Positions 53,310 through 63,913 of a stretch of DNA of 64,000 bases are shown in pieces. Numbering within the stretch: position 1 is the first letter of the stretch; each line of letters begins with the position of its first letter. The stretch comes from Adineta steineri. Its lineage: Eukaryota; Rotifera; Eurotatoria; Adinetida; Adinetidae. The DNA is taken from positions 309,739 through 373,738 of the forward strand of contig CAJNOI010000085.1 of assembly GCA_905250115.1 (NCBI GenBank), written 5' to 3'. Made by a program: the position numbers and the translations under genes. Under the pieces are notes generated by a model. It did not search any database. It saw only the letters and a program-made list of their open reading frames with translations, and was not told where the DNA came from.

Positions 53310-53546
53310 CTATTTCTTTCCAAAATGACGACAATCACAATCGTCAGGTTCAGGACACGATCCACCATTCCACATACAGGCATTCCACCAAGTACATCGA
53401 GCTGTACAGTCGACCGTGATCTGGCGCGTGTCAAGATCTTTATCATTGTGCTCGTAGGAAGCACTGAGACGGCGCGCAGATGTTTCCGCCAGGAAGCAAG
53501 CCAATAAACCAAGTATCAGAAGGCTTAGTAAGAATTTGGATTGCAT
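53310..53546 (-). CDS. Short secreted six-cysteine peptide precursor with C-terminal amidation signal (78 aa)
   Basis: The ATG at 53546 starts a clear signal peptide (QSKFLLSLLILGLLACFLA, cleavage likely near ETSA/RR). A 15-20-residue acidic/polar propeptide follows, then a Cys-rich core with Cys at 47, 51, 57, 64, 70 and 72, Trp-rich between the second and fourth (CTWWNACMWNGGSC). The chain ends RHFGKK, so carboxypeptidase trimming and PAM would leave an amidated Phe. This is the layout of a disulfide-stabilised secreted peptide (neuropeptide or antimicrobial-like); no named family is recognised. An earlier in-frame ATG at 53645 is rejected because a TATA-like box at 53624-53634 lies between the two. 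Single exon. Confidence 0.8.
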   Translation of the reverse strand: MQSKFLLSLLILGLLACFLAETSARRLSASYEHNDKDLDTRQITVDCTARCTWWNACMWNGGSCPEPDDCDCRHFGKK

Positions 53547-53623
53547 TATTGAAATAAAACTACAACGACAAATAGAAATAATTTCTTTTAAAAAGAATAT
53601 AATAGAAAAACGAACTGTTCTTG

Positions 53624-53634
53624 AATATATATAG
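53624..53634 (-). promoter_or_regulatory. TATA-like box of the six-cysteine peptide gene
   Basis: On the minus strand CTATATATATTC occurs about 80 bases upstream of the chosen start codon, leaving a short 5' UTR of about 50 bases. Confidence 0.55.
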
Positions 53635-54254
53635 CCAACAAGCAAGTTTGAAATGAATGTACACTACTTGATATGACTTTATATAGTTTTTCGTATCGTA
53701 GACGATTAGTTTGTGTATCACTGATGAATAAATAAGAATATTTATTATCCCCTTATCCTATCAAATATTTGCCAGTTCGTCTAAACTTATTTCAGTCGAA
53801 TCTCAACAGTCTTATTTGTTCAAAGTCCAAAAAACAAAGGATTACTTGAAGATATCTATGCAGATAATAATATTGACGTATAATATACTCTTTGTCAGAA
53901 TTCAAGCACGCAATTCATAATTACTGAAGTATCCTTACTCGATAAGTCTTCTCTTCTTATCCCACAAGAATCTCTTTCAGTATTGATAAAAATAAGAAGA
54001 TCAAGATAAGGCACATGTTTGTGTACTATGATTATAATCAACAATAATGTATAATGGCTCTATCTGTAGGACATGAACTTTTGATTTTTGTATGGACAGT
54101 GAAGAGACGATCAAATGGACAATAGCATGCTCATTTCATATCCGAGATATATTTGTTAGATCTTATTCGTTACTAACGGAGGTACTCGATGACGATTGAG
54201 GAATATTCAGAATGAAAACTTCACATACTAGAAAACGATATGAGACGTAGACAG

Positions 54255-54308
54255 GGTGTGGATTACATTAATTGTGAACCAAATAGACACACCTAAATCA
54301 CCCACACC
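54255..54308. repeat. GTGTGG hairpin, long loop
   Basis: GGTGTGG (54255-54261) pairs with CCACACC (54302-54308) across a 40-base loop. Same sequence type as the other hairpins listed. Confidence 0.5.
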
Positions 54309-55442
54309 AATATTCAAGATGGTTTTGATTCAATTTTGTAAAGAACTACACAGAAGATCTTTTTCAATAAAATTCAAATAAAAGCGTCAGAAAGTAAGAT
54401 ATGATTTTGATACATTTTTGATCGATCTAATATTCTCTTAGTGTTGATATCAATTAAAATGGAATTATTTGAAATTAATATTTGAAATGTTATTCGTAAA
54501 AGATTTATATTAAAAACATTCTTTATGACGTCTGTGAAATAAGAATAAAAACAGTTAGAGAATATATTTGTTACAAGAGACAGTGTCGATACATTATCTT
54601 TTCCAATTAAATACGAAATATTCTGTGCAGATAAATTCTGTTTTGTCTTTTTCAGGAAAGTTTGCATTTCCTTCTCCAAGTGATGGTTTTCAATGTTATC
54701 TTTTTATTAAGAATAACGTTGAATTTTTTTTTCAAACGGTTTGTTTTCATATCCTTTCGTCAAATTTTAAATATCTGATAAAAAGTGACATTTGGCATAA
54801 GTTTGTTCATAGATTAGTTTTGCAAAAAGGAAATATATTTCTTGTTGTAATTTATCAGTTATTTCAATAAAAAATTATTTTAGATTGACGTCATTATGTA
54901 GGCGAATAGAAAAATAAAAGAAGTTTGTTATTTTTATGATCTTTAGTTTTCAGTGAGATATTGTCGGATTTTTCTTTTACTTTATTAACAAATAATTCTC
55001 AGAATTGAATTGAAAAGAGAAACTTGTTTCATTCAATTTTACAGAAGTAAGTTCTATGAGTAAATATAAAAATTTGTGAATAACAACAAATAGAAAGATT
55101 TATTAAGATTGTGCGTCATGTTCGATTAAGGAAAACATATTCAACCAGATTTGATAATCAACTCACTTGAATCGATATCGGTGATTTTAATGGGGACGAT
55201 TATGAAGATATAATCGAAGAGGACGAAATGTCTTCATTCCATGATGTTTTTTTGAATACATACCAATAATGTACAATTCAAGTTCATGTATTAATGTATT
55301 TTATTTGAAAAAATCCTCAGTTTAGAAATTATGACGAGAAAAAATAAAATGACCGGACGGTCATCGCGCCGTTAAAAAGCAAAGATGTATCATTTATAAG
55401 TCCATTTATGCGAAAAATATTTCAGATAGAAGTCAAATCGTG

Positions 55443-55494
55443 AGGGTGTGAATGTCTTCTCTTATTGGTTATCTTCACTTCATAGCCACACCCT
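55443..55494. repeat. GTGTGG hairpin, 8-bp stem
   Basis: AGGGTGTG (55443-55450) is the exact complement of CACACCCT (55487-55494), loop 36 bases. Confidence 0.55.
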
Positions 55495-55780
55495 GTTTTT
55501 GTTATTGTACAGTAGACAGAGAGAATCAATGTTTTCTCTAAAGTTCTTTGTATTTGTGTATTGTTTTGAGCGTATACATGAGAATTTCTTCTGTTGTTAC
55601 GTAGAAAAACAAAAGAAACCCACGCAAGATAAATAATATCATTGCCGGTGAGAAAGAAAAGGAATAGTTCTTATCAAGTTTGAGTCAAGGCTTTATTTGT
55701 TGCTCTTTCACACCACTTCTCTTTTCTTTTCAGGTTTTCTAGAGAGAACAGTTGACGACGGCGACTGGAAACTTGTAGAG

Positions 55781-55833
55781 GGTATGGGTGTGGCCTTGGC
55801 TCACAGACTAATCTAGTATCCATACCCACACTC
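55781..55833. repeat. GTGTGGG-type hairpin with wobble pairs
   Basis: GGTATGGGTGTGG (55781-55793) pairs with CCATACCCACACTC (55820-55833) allowing two G-T pairs; loop about 26 bases. Confidence 0.55.
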
Positions 55834-56010
55834 ATAGCCTCAAGATCAATCAAAAATCGCAAAATTGAGAATATATTGTAAACAAAAATAGCATTATTAT
55901 ATTTACTCGAGAATATTGATGCTACACACCTTTAACAAATTATTCACTCGATATCACACAAAAAAAAGGAAAAAGGCAAGTAAAAACAAATATCACTTTT
56001 TTTTTTAAAA

Positions 56011-57173
56011 TTAATGTTCTTCAATCAATGTCTGAACCCATCGATTAATATTGTTCAATGTATTTTGTGCTTCAGGAAAAAATGAGAAAAGAATTGGATA
56101 AATATGCATCATATGCAAACCTTCTTCTAACGTCACATTTACATTTGCTTCTTGTGCTTTACGAAATACTCGTCTAGCATCATCATATAAGATTTCAGTA
56201 GTACCAACAGTGATGTACATTGGTGGAAATTCTTTAAATGAACCAAATAGAGGACTATAATGAGGATCATTTGCAGATTGATTGAGACTCAATACTTGTG
56301 CAGTAACCCATCGAACATCATCATGACTAAATAATAAATCAATTTCACGATTACCAATAAAACTTTCACCAGATGCACTTAAATCTGTCCATGGTGAAAG
56401 AACAATAACTCCACGTGGAGTTTGTGTTTGTTGCTTAATTAAAGTTTGAATTGTTAAAAGAGAAAGACCACCACCAGCAGAATCACCAATAAAAAAAATT
56501 TGAGATGACAAAATATCTCGATTGAGTAAAGTACGATAGACTGATATAGTATCATTAACAGCAGCAGGAATAGGATGTTCAGGACTAAGACGATATTCAA
56601 CATGAAGAATTGTTCCATTAAATATTCGAGATAATTCACATTCAATACCACTATAACCTAATTAAAGATATACAATAACTTGATTCTTTCAATTATGAAT
56701 ATAAACAATTTACTTTGAATATTTCCTATTAAATATCCACCACCATGTAAAAAAATAAATAATTTATCTGAATGTTTTTGAAAATTTCGAATAGGATAAT
56801 CAATCCAATAAGTATCAATTGTATGTTCATCATATTCAAAGATTTCTTTATTTATTCGACATTGTGCTGGTTTTGGAATAAGATCAGACATAACTGATTT
56901 TGAACGCATATCTTTAAGTAAAGTTATAGCATCCGCTAATGGATCATATTGTGGTATGGGTCTTATACGTATTAAATTTTCAAAAGCACGATATTCTGCA
57001 CTTAATGTTGGTCGTGTTGCATCAGATATGAAAGAATGTTTTAATGTCAGCAATGAATGTACAATACGTATTAAAATATATTGAGAATTAGTTGATTTAT
57101 ACCATAGTGGAATAACAATAGTTGTAATTAAAATAAAAATACTTAATTTTTTGAGATAGTCGAATATTAGCAT
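56011..57173 (-). CDS. Alpha/beta hydrolase, hormone-sensitive-lipase/arylacetamide-deacetylase type (368 aa, 2 exons)
   Basis: Minus-strand exons 57173-56714 and 56657-56011. Residues about 8-24 form an N-terminal membrane anchor (IFILITTIVIPLW), as in AADAC-type ER esterases. HGGG (143-146) is the oxyanion-hole motif; IGDSAGG holds the nucleophile Ser213. Conserved VEYRLSPEHPIPAAV and LSPWTDLSASGES confirm the family. The acid position lies in VGTTEILYDDARR, and the His in LHMMHIYPIL near the end. Expected activity is hydrolysis of short acyl esters or amides, substrate unknown. The length equals the family norm, and the 56-bp intron splits a Ser codon. Confidence 0.93.
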
Positions 57174-57355
57174 GAGTTACGTAAATCGAAATAATATTTT
57201 ATGAAGTTCGGTGAGTATAAAAATGAATCATTGACGAAAGAATATCTACTAATCGTTATCAGTTCGACAGAGGTCCCTATTTCTTTAAGTCAACTATATA
57301 CAGAAAAGAACAAAAACAACTAAGGATAATACATAAGATGAGTTTGAAATAGAAA

Positions 57356-58870
57356 CTATTTATTAGCTTCAAGAGTTATTATTGTATTTAATTGTGGATT
57401 GTAATGTATTGATTCAGACGGATTATTTGTTCGATCTATCATTTCGGGAATAGTGGATGTTGTTGAATTTATATCATTTTTTTGACATACTGAAGTAGGT
57501 TCTACAATTAACTATTTGACATATGTAATATTAAGAGAATAATTGAAATCTATAATCACTTACTATGAATCTTGAAATATTACCAAATTCTATGTTCCAC
57601 ATCGAATACATTGTTGTATTAGAAGCAATTCTTCGAGTTGGAAATGTTCTTACAAATAATGCTACATTGCTACGTATATTTTCCATTTTAGTTTTAAAAA
57701 AGTCACGACTCAATATTGAGATTATGATTCTAAATGAGATAAATATTTCATATGAAATTTTTCTCTGATACGATAATTTATGAAAAAGAAAGAGTATAGT
57801 ACAACAGTTGCGTTGATAGTTGATCGTTATGTCAATATTAACAACATTTAGAATTGAAAACAAAATAGCTAGTTTTACATATGAGAAATCGTATTGATCA
57901 ATTTTTGTTTCATGTTCTATTAACAGAAAATTTCACTGATTAAAGCTTTCGTATCTAAATAGTCAATAATTTAAAAAAATATAAACTTACGAAAATAATA
58001 CACCCACGAGTATAGATATGCTTATCAAAAAATCTCCAAAGTCACCTATATCTATTAAGAAAAAAACACCCAATGACAATGATGCTAGACAAACAAGGCC
58101 AAATAGTATTATAGAAATCCTATATAAATACATATAGATCATTAATTGTTTTAATTGTGGATTTATTATCGATAATAAATATAAATAATCTTCATGTGTT
58201 ACATAATTATTTAATGAGTTTGTATAAGAGGTATTAACATTAAATGTGCCATCATTATTACTTGCAACTAAAGAACAATTTTAAAACTCATTTCACACAA
58301 AGACACAATTAACAAACACTTACTTGCCAATGGTTTTTTATTAACTTGAAGGTTAGATTCACAATTGCCTTTATATTTAGTTGTATTTGTATGCTGGTCG
58401 ATTTTTTCATTTGTACGGCCATCTGATTTACAGCACAGGATGCATAAGACGATCAACACAAATATAATACTTGGTGCTCCAACACAGAAAATAATACCAA
58501 ATATAGCCCTCTCTGATTGACATTGATCAGTATTACATGATTTACTTTCCTTTTGATGGCTACCACTATATCGAGCACCGCTATATCCAGCAGCAGCATA
58601 CCCAGCACCACCATATCGCGCACGACCTATCAGCAGAAAATATATCCCAATGGGTCAACGTGATACAATTTCGAAAATATTTTGAATATTTGTCAATGGT
58701 TATAAGGTAACAAAAGTTCAAATAAAAAAGTAAATAAATTTACCTCCAATAGAACCACGACCACCACCACCACCACCACGTCCACCTTTACAATCAACAA
58801 AAGTACCAACACAAACAACGAGTAGAAGTATGTGATAAATGAACTGCATTGAACTGTAAACAAAATACAT
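57356..58870 (-). CDS. Gly-rich membrane protein of unknown family (342 aa, 5 exons)
   Basis: Minus-strand exons: 58870-58744, 58626-58324, 58267-57991, 57729-57564, 57511-57356. A hydrophobic leader (SLFVLVLFVDC) is followed by a Gly/Arg-rich stretch ([16 protein letters not shown]) and GYAAAGYSGARYSG, then a Cys pair, a membrane helix (FGIIFCVGAPSIIFVLIVLC) and a Cys-rich cytosolic edge (CILCCK). Exon 3 adds two more helices. The tail is Asn/Thr-rich. The start at 58870 keeps the frame open; the nearer ATG at 58850 gives a more typical signal peptide but runs into TGA because of a run of five T. The 57990-57730 intron skips two closer AG sites that would introduce stops. A decayed relative lies at about 61.2-61.5 kb. 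Function unknown. Confidence 0.65.
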
Positions 58871-59444
58871 TTATTATTTATATGTGAAATGCAATATTTG
58901 GTTATTTAATCAATATGGAAAATTAATTCAAAAGATTTTTTTACCTTTTTATTAGAATCTGTTAAAGAACATATTGTCGTCATCTCTTATATACAATGTG
59001 TAACAAAGAGAGAGAAAGAGAAAATATGTGGGTGAGAAAACAAAGCAAGTGATATCAAGTATCTGATGTAATTATCATAAACAGGTGTTCCTCGTAGGTG
59101 GATGGCATACTGTGATCATTCTTGATATACATAGAAAAGTAAAGAGTGATGATCATATTACTAATAAGCTGTACTAGCGTAGTAATGATTTATTGAAATC
59201 GAATATGAATGATTGATTGTAGCACTCACATCCTGGTAGAATAAATAATGAATAGAACCGAACAAGAAAATGATCATAAATCATATAGAAGTTCTTTTAT
59301 TTTCTGTGCTTGATACATGTACATATAGCCTTCGAACCACATCTTCACTAATATCTTTACTGAAAATTTTATTAGAAATTAATTTTAGACAATGCACAAC
59401 AGAAAAGTATCGTTAATTATGTCAAAAATATTTGATAAAAAATT
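58871..59444. other. Intergenic, no gene seen
   Basis: Contains a possible 5' UTR donor (AAAAAG/GTAAAA near 58945, minus strand) for the Gly-rich gene; nothing else recognised. Confidence 0.45.
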
Positions 59445-59996
59445 TCAAAAAACGTTTTTTATTCCTATGAAACTCGATAGTAAAGTAACAATAAGTACCG
59501 ACTCGACGCTAATTGCTCCATTTTTAAGTCGAGTAGCAATAGTATTACATTGAGAACCAGCCTGGCTGATAACAGAAATTACTTGACTATCTTCACTTAA
59601 CGAAAAATTAACAGGAAATACGCCGATCAAACGATATGGTAGTATGAAATCTTTTGGCATATCAAACGTTGTATATAAAACTGCCTTTCCTGCACACACA
59701 CCAATTCCATCGGTATTTCCAATCATTCGTAATTTTGTTCCATTTTCGAGTGCATCAGTGGTTATATAGTCAAAAAGACAACAACACCTTAATTTATCAC
59801 ATTTTGTATCGGTACTCCAAGTGCCAAGCCAGTTTGGAGAAACTCGTAGAGAAACATTCTCATCAGTTGTGTCTATTGAGAATATAAAATAGTTTTATTA
59901 ATTAAAAATATTATAATATATTTTTTACATACTTGCATTTATAATCTTCATCAATATACTCATATTTATTAAAATATACCATGTTTTCTTGATCAT
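59445..59996 (-). CDS. Small secreted, probably GPI-anchored protein (163 aa, 2 exons)
   Basis: Minus-strand exons 59996-59933 and 59872-59445. The first exon encodes a short basic-hydrophobic leader (KKTWYILINMSILMKIINA), consistent with a signal peptide. The body has LGTWSTDTKCDKLRCCCLF, two N-glycosylation sequons (NVS, NGT) and a beta-rich composition. The C-terminus is a hydrophobic stretch (VLIVTLLSSFIGIKNVF) after small residues, resembling a GPI-attachment signal. No family is recognised. The preceding, larger minus-strand gene is also a membrane or secreted protein, but no functional link is claimed. Confidence 0.75.
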
Positions 59997-61189
59997 TTCA
60001 AACTATATGCAACTGGTTTAAGAATAAACGATGATGCTTTGTGGCAAGTTTTAACATATTACTGAATTCTTATCTAACTCCCACACGTTCTCTTTCTGTC
60101 ATAAAACTTAAAATATATAGTTTAAAAAAAACGATTATTTTGCTCCTACATATAGGAGACGTGATATTGTAGTGAATTCTCTATGTATACAGCGCTTACG
60201 TTTAGTATATTTTGTATCGTGTGTTCGTTCTTTTTTTCTTCTTCTCAACACACACTTTATATAAAATCAACAAGTCCACGTTGGAAGAAAGAGAACATTG
60301 ATATATTGCATTCGCTCTCATATTATTCACTGTGTCGTTGAGAAATGTTTTTTTTTAAAAATGACCTAAATATACTTCAAACTGTATCATGCATAATTGT
60401 TTAAAAGTTTGTTTCAAAATAAATCATTTTATCGTTAAATGGTTAGATTAGAAGCTTTCATAGAAAAGTATAAACTCACAGTAGTTTTCAAAAAAACTTA
60501 GCCTAAAGCTGATATTGGTGTCAGACACCTTACACACTCATCTTGAGATTTTTTGAGGCGATTCTTTTATGGTTAGTTTACTGTTGCCTTAGGTAAAATA
60601 CTAACATAAAAAGAATTGCTAATGAGTGTTCTGGCTAACGTTTCTCCTATCTATATATCTTCGATGAAGACTGTGTCAAACGTGAAACTTGTCTCTATTA
60701 TAATATTGGAACAAGTTTAAAAAAACAAAGTCTCTTAAACATCGAGATAATAGCAAAAAACCGAAAAATAAAGCCTTTAAAAAGTGTAATTGTTTTTTTG
60801 GCTTCGAATTTTTATAATTCTGTTCTGTATTTTTCCTGTGAAGATGAATGGAAGAAACATTAAAACATATCACTATGTAGTGTTTTTGGTAGGCCATCGA
60901 ACCATACTAAAACTAATAAAAAAGAATGTTATCTGTTGGAGCAGTAGTGAAAATAAAGTGGGCAAGTTTTTTTGAAAACTACTGTATTGGAATTTTATAT
61001 TTAAAATTAAAACCAATAACCGCCATAAAAAGGTATCTAAATAATATAATTAAATAATCAATATATAACAAATGAGGGGAATTAAATCTTTTTTAAATGT
61101 AATTATAATATATTCCATATGTTATCACATGAACAGACATCTTATATTGTAAAAATTGAATATTATGAAACTGTATTTTAGTGCGTCGT
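59997..61189. other. Intergenic, no gene seen
   Basis: AT-rich spacer upstream of the GPI-type gene. Short frames on both strands near 60.7-61.0 kb are mutually overlapping and unsupported. Confidence 0.5.
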
Positions 61190-61460
61190 ATAACTATTAT
61201 TTTATCATATCTAAATAGTTTATAATTTTAAAAAACATAAAATTACGGATCTATGACTTGAAGAATTATAACTAAATAACTTTCATGTGTTCTGTAACGA
61301 TTTAATGATCCTAAAAATGTACGTGCAATTGATTCTTTATAAAATCAAAGATTAAATTCACGTTTTCTTGTATATCTAATTGTCTTTTTTACGCCAATTA
61401 TCTTCAAATTAATTATTTTCTGATTTACATATTAATTCAATTTTGGTTTCATGTCCTGAA
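61190..61460 (-). pseudogene. Decayed partial copy of the Gly-rich membrane protein gene
   Basis: Short colinear matches to 57950-58430 run through this stretch: ATCTAAATAGT..AAAAAA..TTAC, then AATAA.CTTCATGTGTT and ATTTAATGA (exon 3 of the intact gene), then a GATTAAATTCAC..TATAT block matching exon 2, and TCTGATTTACA. Stops and deletions interrupt every frame. Order and orientation match the intact gene, so this looks like an old tandem duplicate that has lost function. The boundaries are approximate. Confidence 0.55.
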
Positions 61461-62890
61461 GTTTTTCTTTCATTATTAGTTCATTTGCTCCTGCTCCAAC
61501 TATTTTCAGCATTTGAGAAATAAATAAATGTGAAAAGTGATAAGATTCATCCCATCTTTCATATTGAAAATATTGACTTGATCAAACACTTGATTGAAAA
61601 AGATTAGTGGGTGTGGGTATTCTGATTTGTTTGCACCCATACCCTTTTAATTCGATATGTTCTCATAGAGGATTAGCCTTCCTTGTTAGTGTGCGCATAC
61701 ATTTTAAAACTAAATCGTGAAAGATTAAATTATGTGTGTTATTTATTTATAGAATAGTTTTTTGACATTATGAGTATATTTGATCAAAGCTTAATTATAG
61801 CAAATCCTCTTGCTTGTTAGTTATTAACGAGAATAATCAATCGTTGATGTCTTTTTAGAACTAGAAAAGATACAATGTTTAACGACTGCATTTGTTGTTA
61901 TTTGTTACTTTGTATTATCAAAGATCTTTGATTAATATTAATTAGAGATAAAGTATTATCCATGCTAATATCGTTATTTAAGATTTTGTTTTCTTATACA
62001 TATCACAAATGTATTGTTCAGTAATAATTGAACCTTATAGAGAGTCTCTCTTGACTCTCTTTTACATCCTCACTCATACAAGATGTTTAAAAAAATAGAT
62101 AACTACTTTATATCTTAATATTTCATAGTTTATATTAAGAAAAACAAATTTTATAATGTAATTAAATATGTTCTCAGTCACGTAATTTGAATAACAACTC
62201 TTTTGTTTTTTTTCTCTTTGAACTTATTCTCTTTTCAGTCAAGCGACGTTTATTTTAATGATGAATAAAAAGTATTTTTAATTACTCCTATTTTTGTGCG
62301 ACCCGCTTCTTCTCGTATAAAAGTCATGATTTTTGAAAATCCAGACATGTATTTTTAAACACATAAAACTGTTTTTTTTTGATCAATTTAATCTGCTTCA
62401 CTTATCTCTTTTCATCATATAATTATCACTCTTTTTTTTTATCGAAACCAGCATTTTTTGCCGACTTTGAATACATTTAATTAATATTCTTCTTCTAAAT
62501 ATTCATTCTCTTGTATCTCTATTCATCATTCTTATCACAAAACTGATCGAAATCTTCATACGTCACATCTAAAGTAAGTGTAAATCTCCTCTTCTTAACA
62601 ACAATATATAATTAATAAAGACAAAACACGAATCATATTTACAAAACATTTTAATTCATAAATCATAGGAAAGATTCCATTTGAAACTACTTAGTATTTC
62701 TCTCAAGATCGAGAGCAAAGTTGTTCTAGAAACAGCACTATCATCGGTCAAAATAATATTTATTTTGTATCCAAGTGCTATCAATTGATTAACTATAATT
62801 CTGTTATTTGCATTCTGAAAAGAGTGTTGAGAGAAATATATTGTTTCCGAATCAGTATTGTTCTTTCGTTTTTTTTCTAGGCTTTGAAAC
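61461..62890. other. Intergenic upstream of a receptor gene, with one GTGTGGG hairpin
   Basis: Hairpin at 61609-61644; otherwise AT-rich with no supported gene. An 87-residue minus-strand frame (62656-62919) overlaps the receptor start and was not accepted. Confidence 0.5.
61609..61644. repeat. GTGTGGG-type hairpin, 10-bp stem with one wobble
   Basis: GGGTGTGGGT (61609-61618) pairs with ACCCATACCC (61635-61644) with a single G-T pair and a 16-base loop. Confidence 0.65.
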
Positions 62891-63913
62891 ATGAGTAACA
62901 CTACAATGAGTACAAGCACAGTTATTACTGTAGACGAGGAAGCTCAATTAATAATTTTCTACAATTTTTTAATCGCAACCGTTTCAAAATGTCTTGATGG
63001 TTTTATATGGATCGTTGGTAATATTGGAGCGATTTGTACTTGCATTGTATTTTATCGACCGGCATTCCGCAAGAGTCCTTGTGCCATGTATTTCATAGTT
63101 TCAAGCATTTCACAGCTTTTTGTTTTCAACTTTGCTACATTTATTCGAATGATTCAATATGGTTATAATGTTCCTGTTAACGCTGTTCCAGAATGGTTTT
63201 GTAAGGTCCGCTACTACATTTTTTATGTTGCTGCAGCTAATGCTCGTTACAACATGATGTTTGCTGCTGCAGATCGTTATTTCTGTAGTTGTCGCAGTGC
63301 TCTTCGTCGTCAATGGAGTTCACCAAAGATTGCTGTTCGTCTTATGATTATCGACGCCATTATTTGGCTTCTCTTCTACATTCAAGTTCTTGTTTTCTCT
63401 GGCCTCCAAAATGGCAAATGCAGAATTCCAGTAGTGAGTATTATGACGTATTTTAGTTTTTATATCACGGTCGAAAATGGATTTTTTCCAATACTTCCAC
63501 TGCTGTTCTTCGGAATACTTACTATTCGTAATATTCATCAAACTACACGACGTACTAGAACAACAGAACCAGTTAAGGGTAGTCAACCTGTTCAGAACGA
63601 TCGAGTATCAAAAAAAGAGACACAACTTCATAAAATGTTAGCCAATCAAGTTATTATTTATCTTATTCTAAATGTACCATATCCAGTGTACACTGTCTAT
63701 CGAACTTTTCTTGGTGTTAGTTCATTCACGGGATCACGTGCTTTGATCGATACACTTATCAACAATACCTTATATGATCTCGTTTATCTTGGTTATGCCT
63801 TGCAATTTCTAATCTTCATCTTGACATCAGACATGTTTCGACGAGAATTGCGACAAATCATTCAAACAAAAATAATTCACCGATGTCGGCAACTCATCAC
63901 ACCTGCAAGTTGA
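62891..63913 (+). CDS. Rhodopsin-like GPCR (orphan, peptide-receptor style; 340 aa, intronless)
   Basis: Seven helices are evident. Helix 1 carries the GN pair (GNIGAICTC, Asn44). Cys104 before helix 3 and Cys177 in extracellular loop 2 are placed for the conserved disulfide. Helix 3 ends in the canonical DRY (128-130). Helix 6 has NVPYP in place of the usual CWxP, and helix 7 (DLVYLGYALQFLIFILTSDMF) lacks a clear NPxxY. The N-terminus has NTT sequons, and the third intracellular loop is long and basic. The overall style resembles the divergent FMRFamide-receptor-like group expanded in bdelloids. Ligand unknown. It shows little similarity to the receptor at 31.8 kb. Confidence 0.88.
   Translation: MSNTTMSTSTVITVDEEAQLIIFYNFLIATVSKCLDGFIWIVGNIGAICTCIVFYRPAFRKSPCAMYFIVSSISQLFVFNFATFIRMIQYGYNVPVNAVPEWFCKVRYYIFYVAAANARYNMMFAAADRYFCSCRSALRRQWSSPKIAVRLMIIDAIIWLLFYIQVLVFSGLQNGKCRIPVVSIMTYFSFYITVENGFFPILPLLFFGILTIRNIHQTTRRTRTTEPVKGSQPVQNDRVSKKETQLHKMLANQVIIYLILNVPYPVYTVYRTFLGVSSFTGSRALIDTLINNTLYDLVYLGYALQFLIFILTSDMFRRELRQIIQTKIIHRCRQLITPAS

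Larger units (their letters stand above)
53635..56010. other. Intergenic with three GTGTGGG-type hairpins
   Basis: About 2.4 kb without a supported gene. Short frames near 54.4-54.9 kb overlap each other on both strands and are treated as noise. Hairpins lie at 54255-54308, 55443-55494 and 55781-55833. Confidence 0.5.

Noticed and set aside
53547-53645. 33-residue N-terminal extension of the six-cysteine peptide
   Set aside because: The TATA-like box lies inside the extension, and the internal Met begins a clean signal peptide.
54374-54870. Overlapping ~100-residue frames on both strands
   Set aside because: AT-rich, mutually overlapping, no start context, splice structure or family similarity.
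62656-62919. 87-residue minus-strand frame with a plausible-looking segment ending SILREILSSF
   Set aside because: It overlaps the start of the receptor gene on the other strand, has no splice-linked partner exon and matches no family I know. A terminal exon of an unknown gene cannot be excluded.
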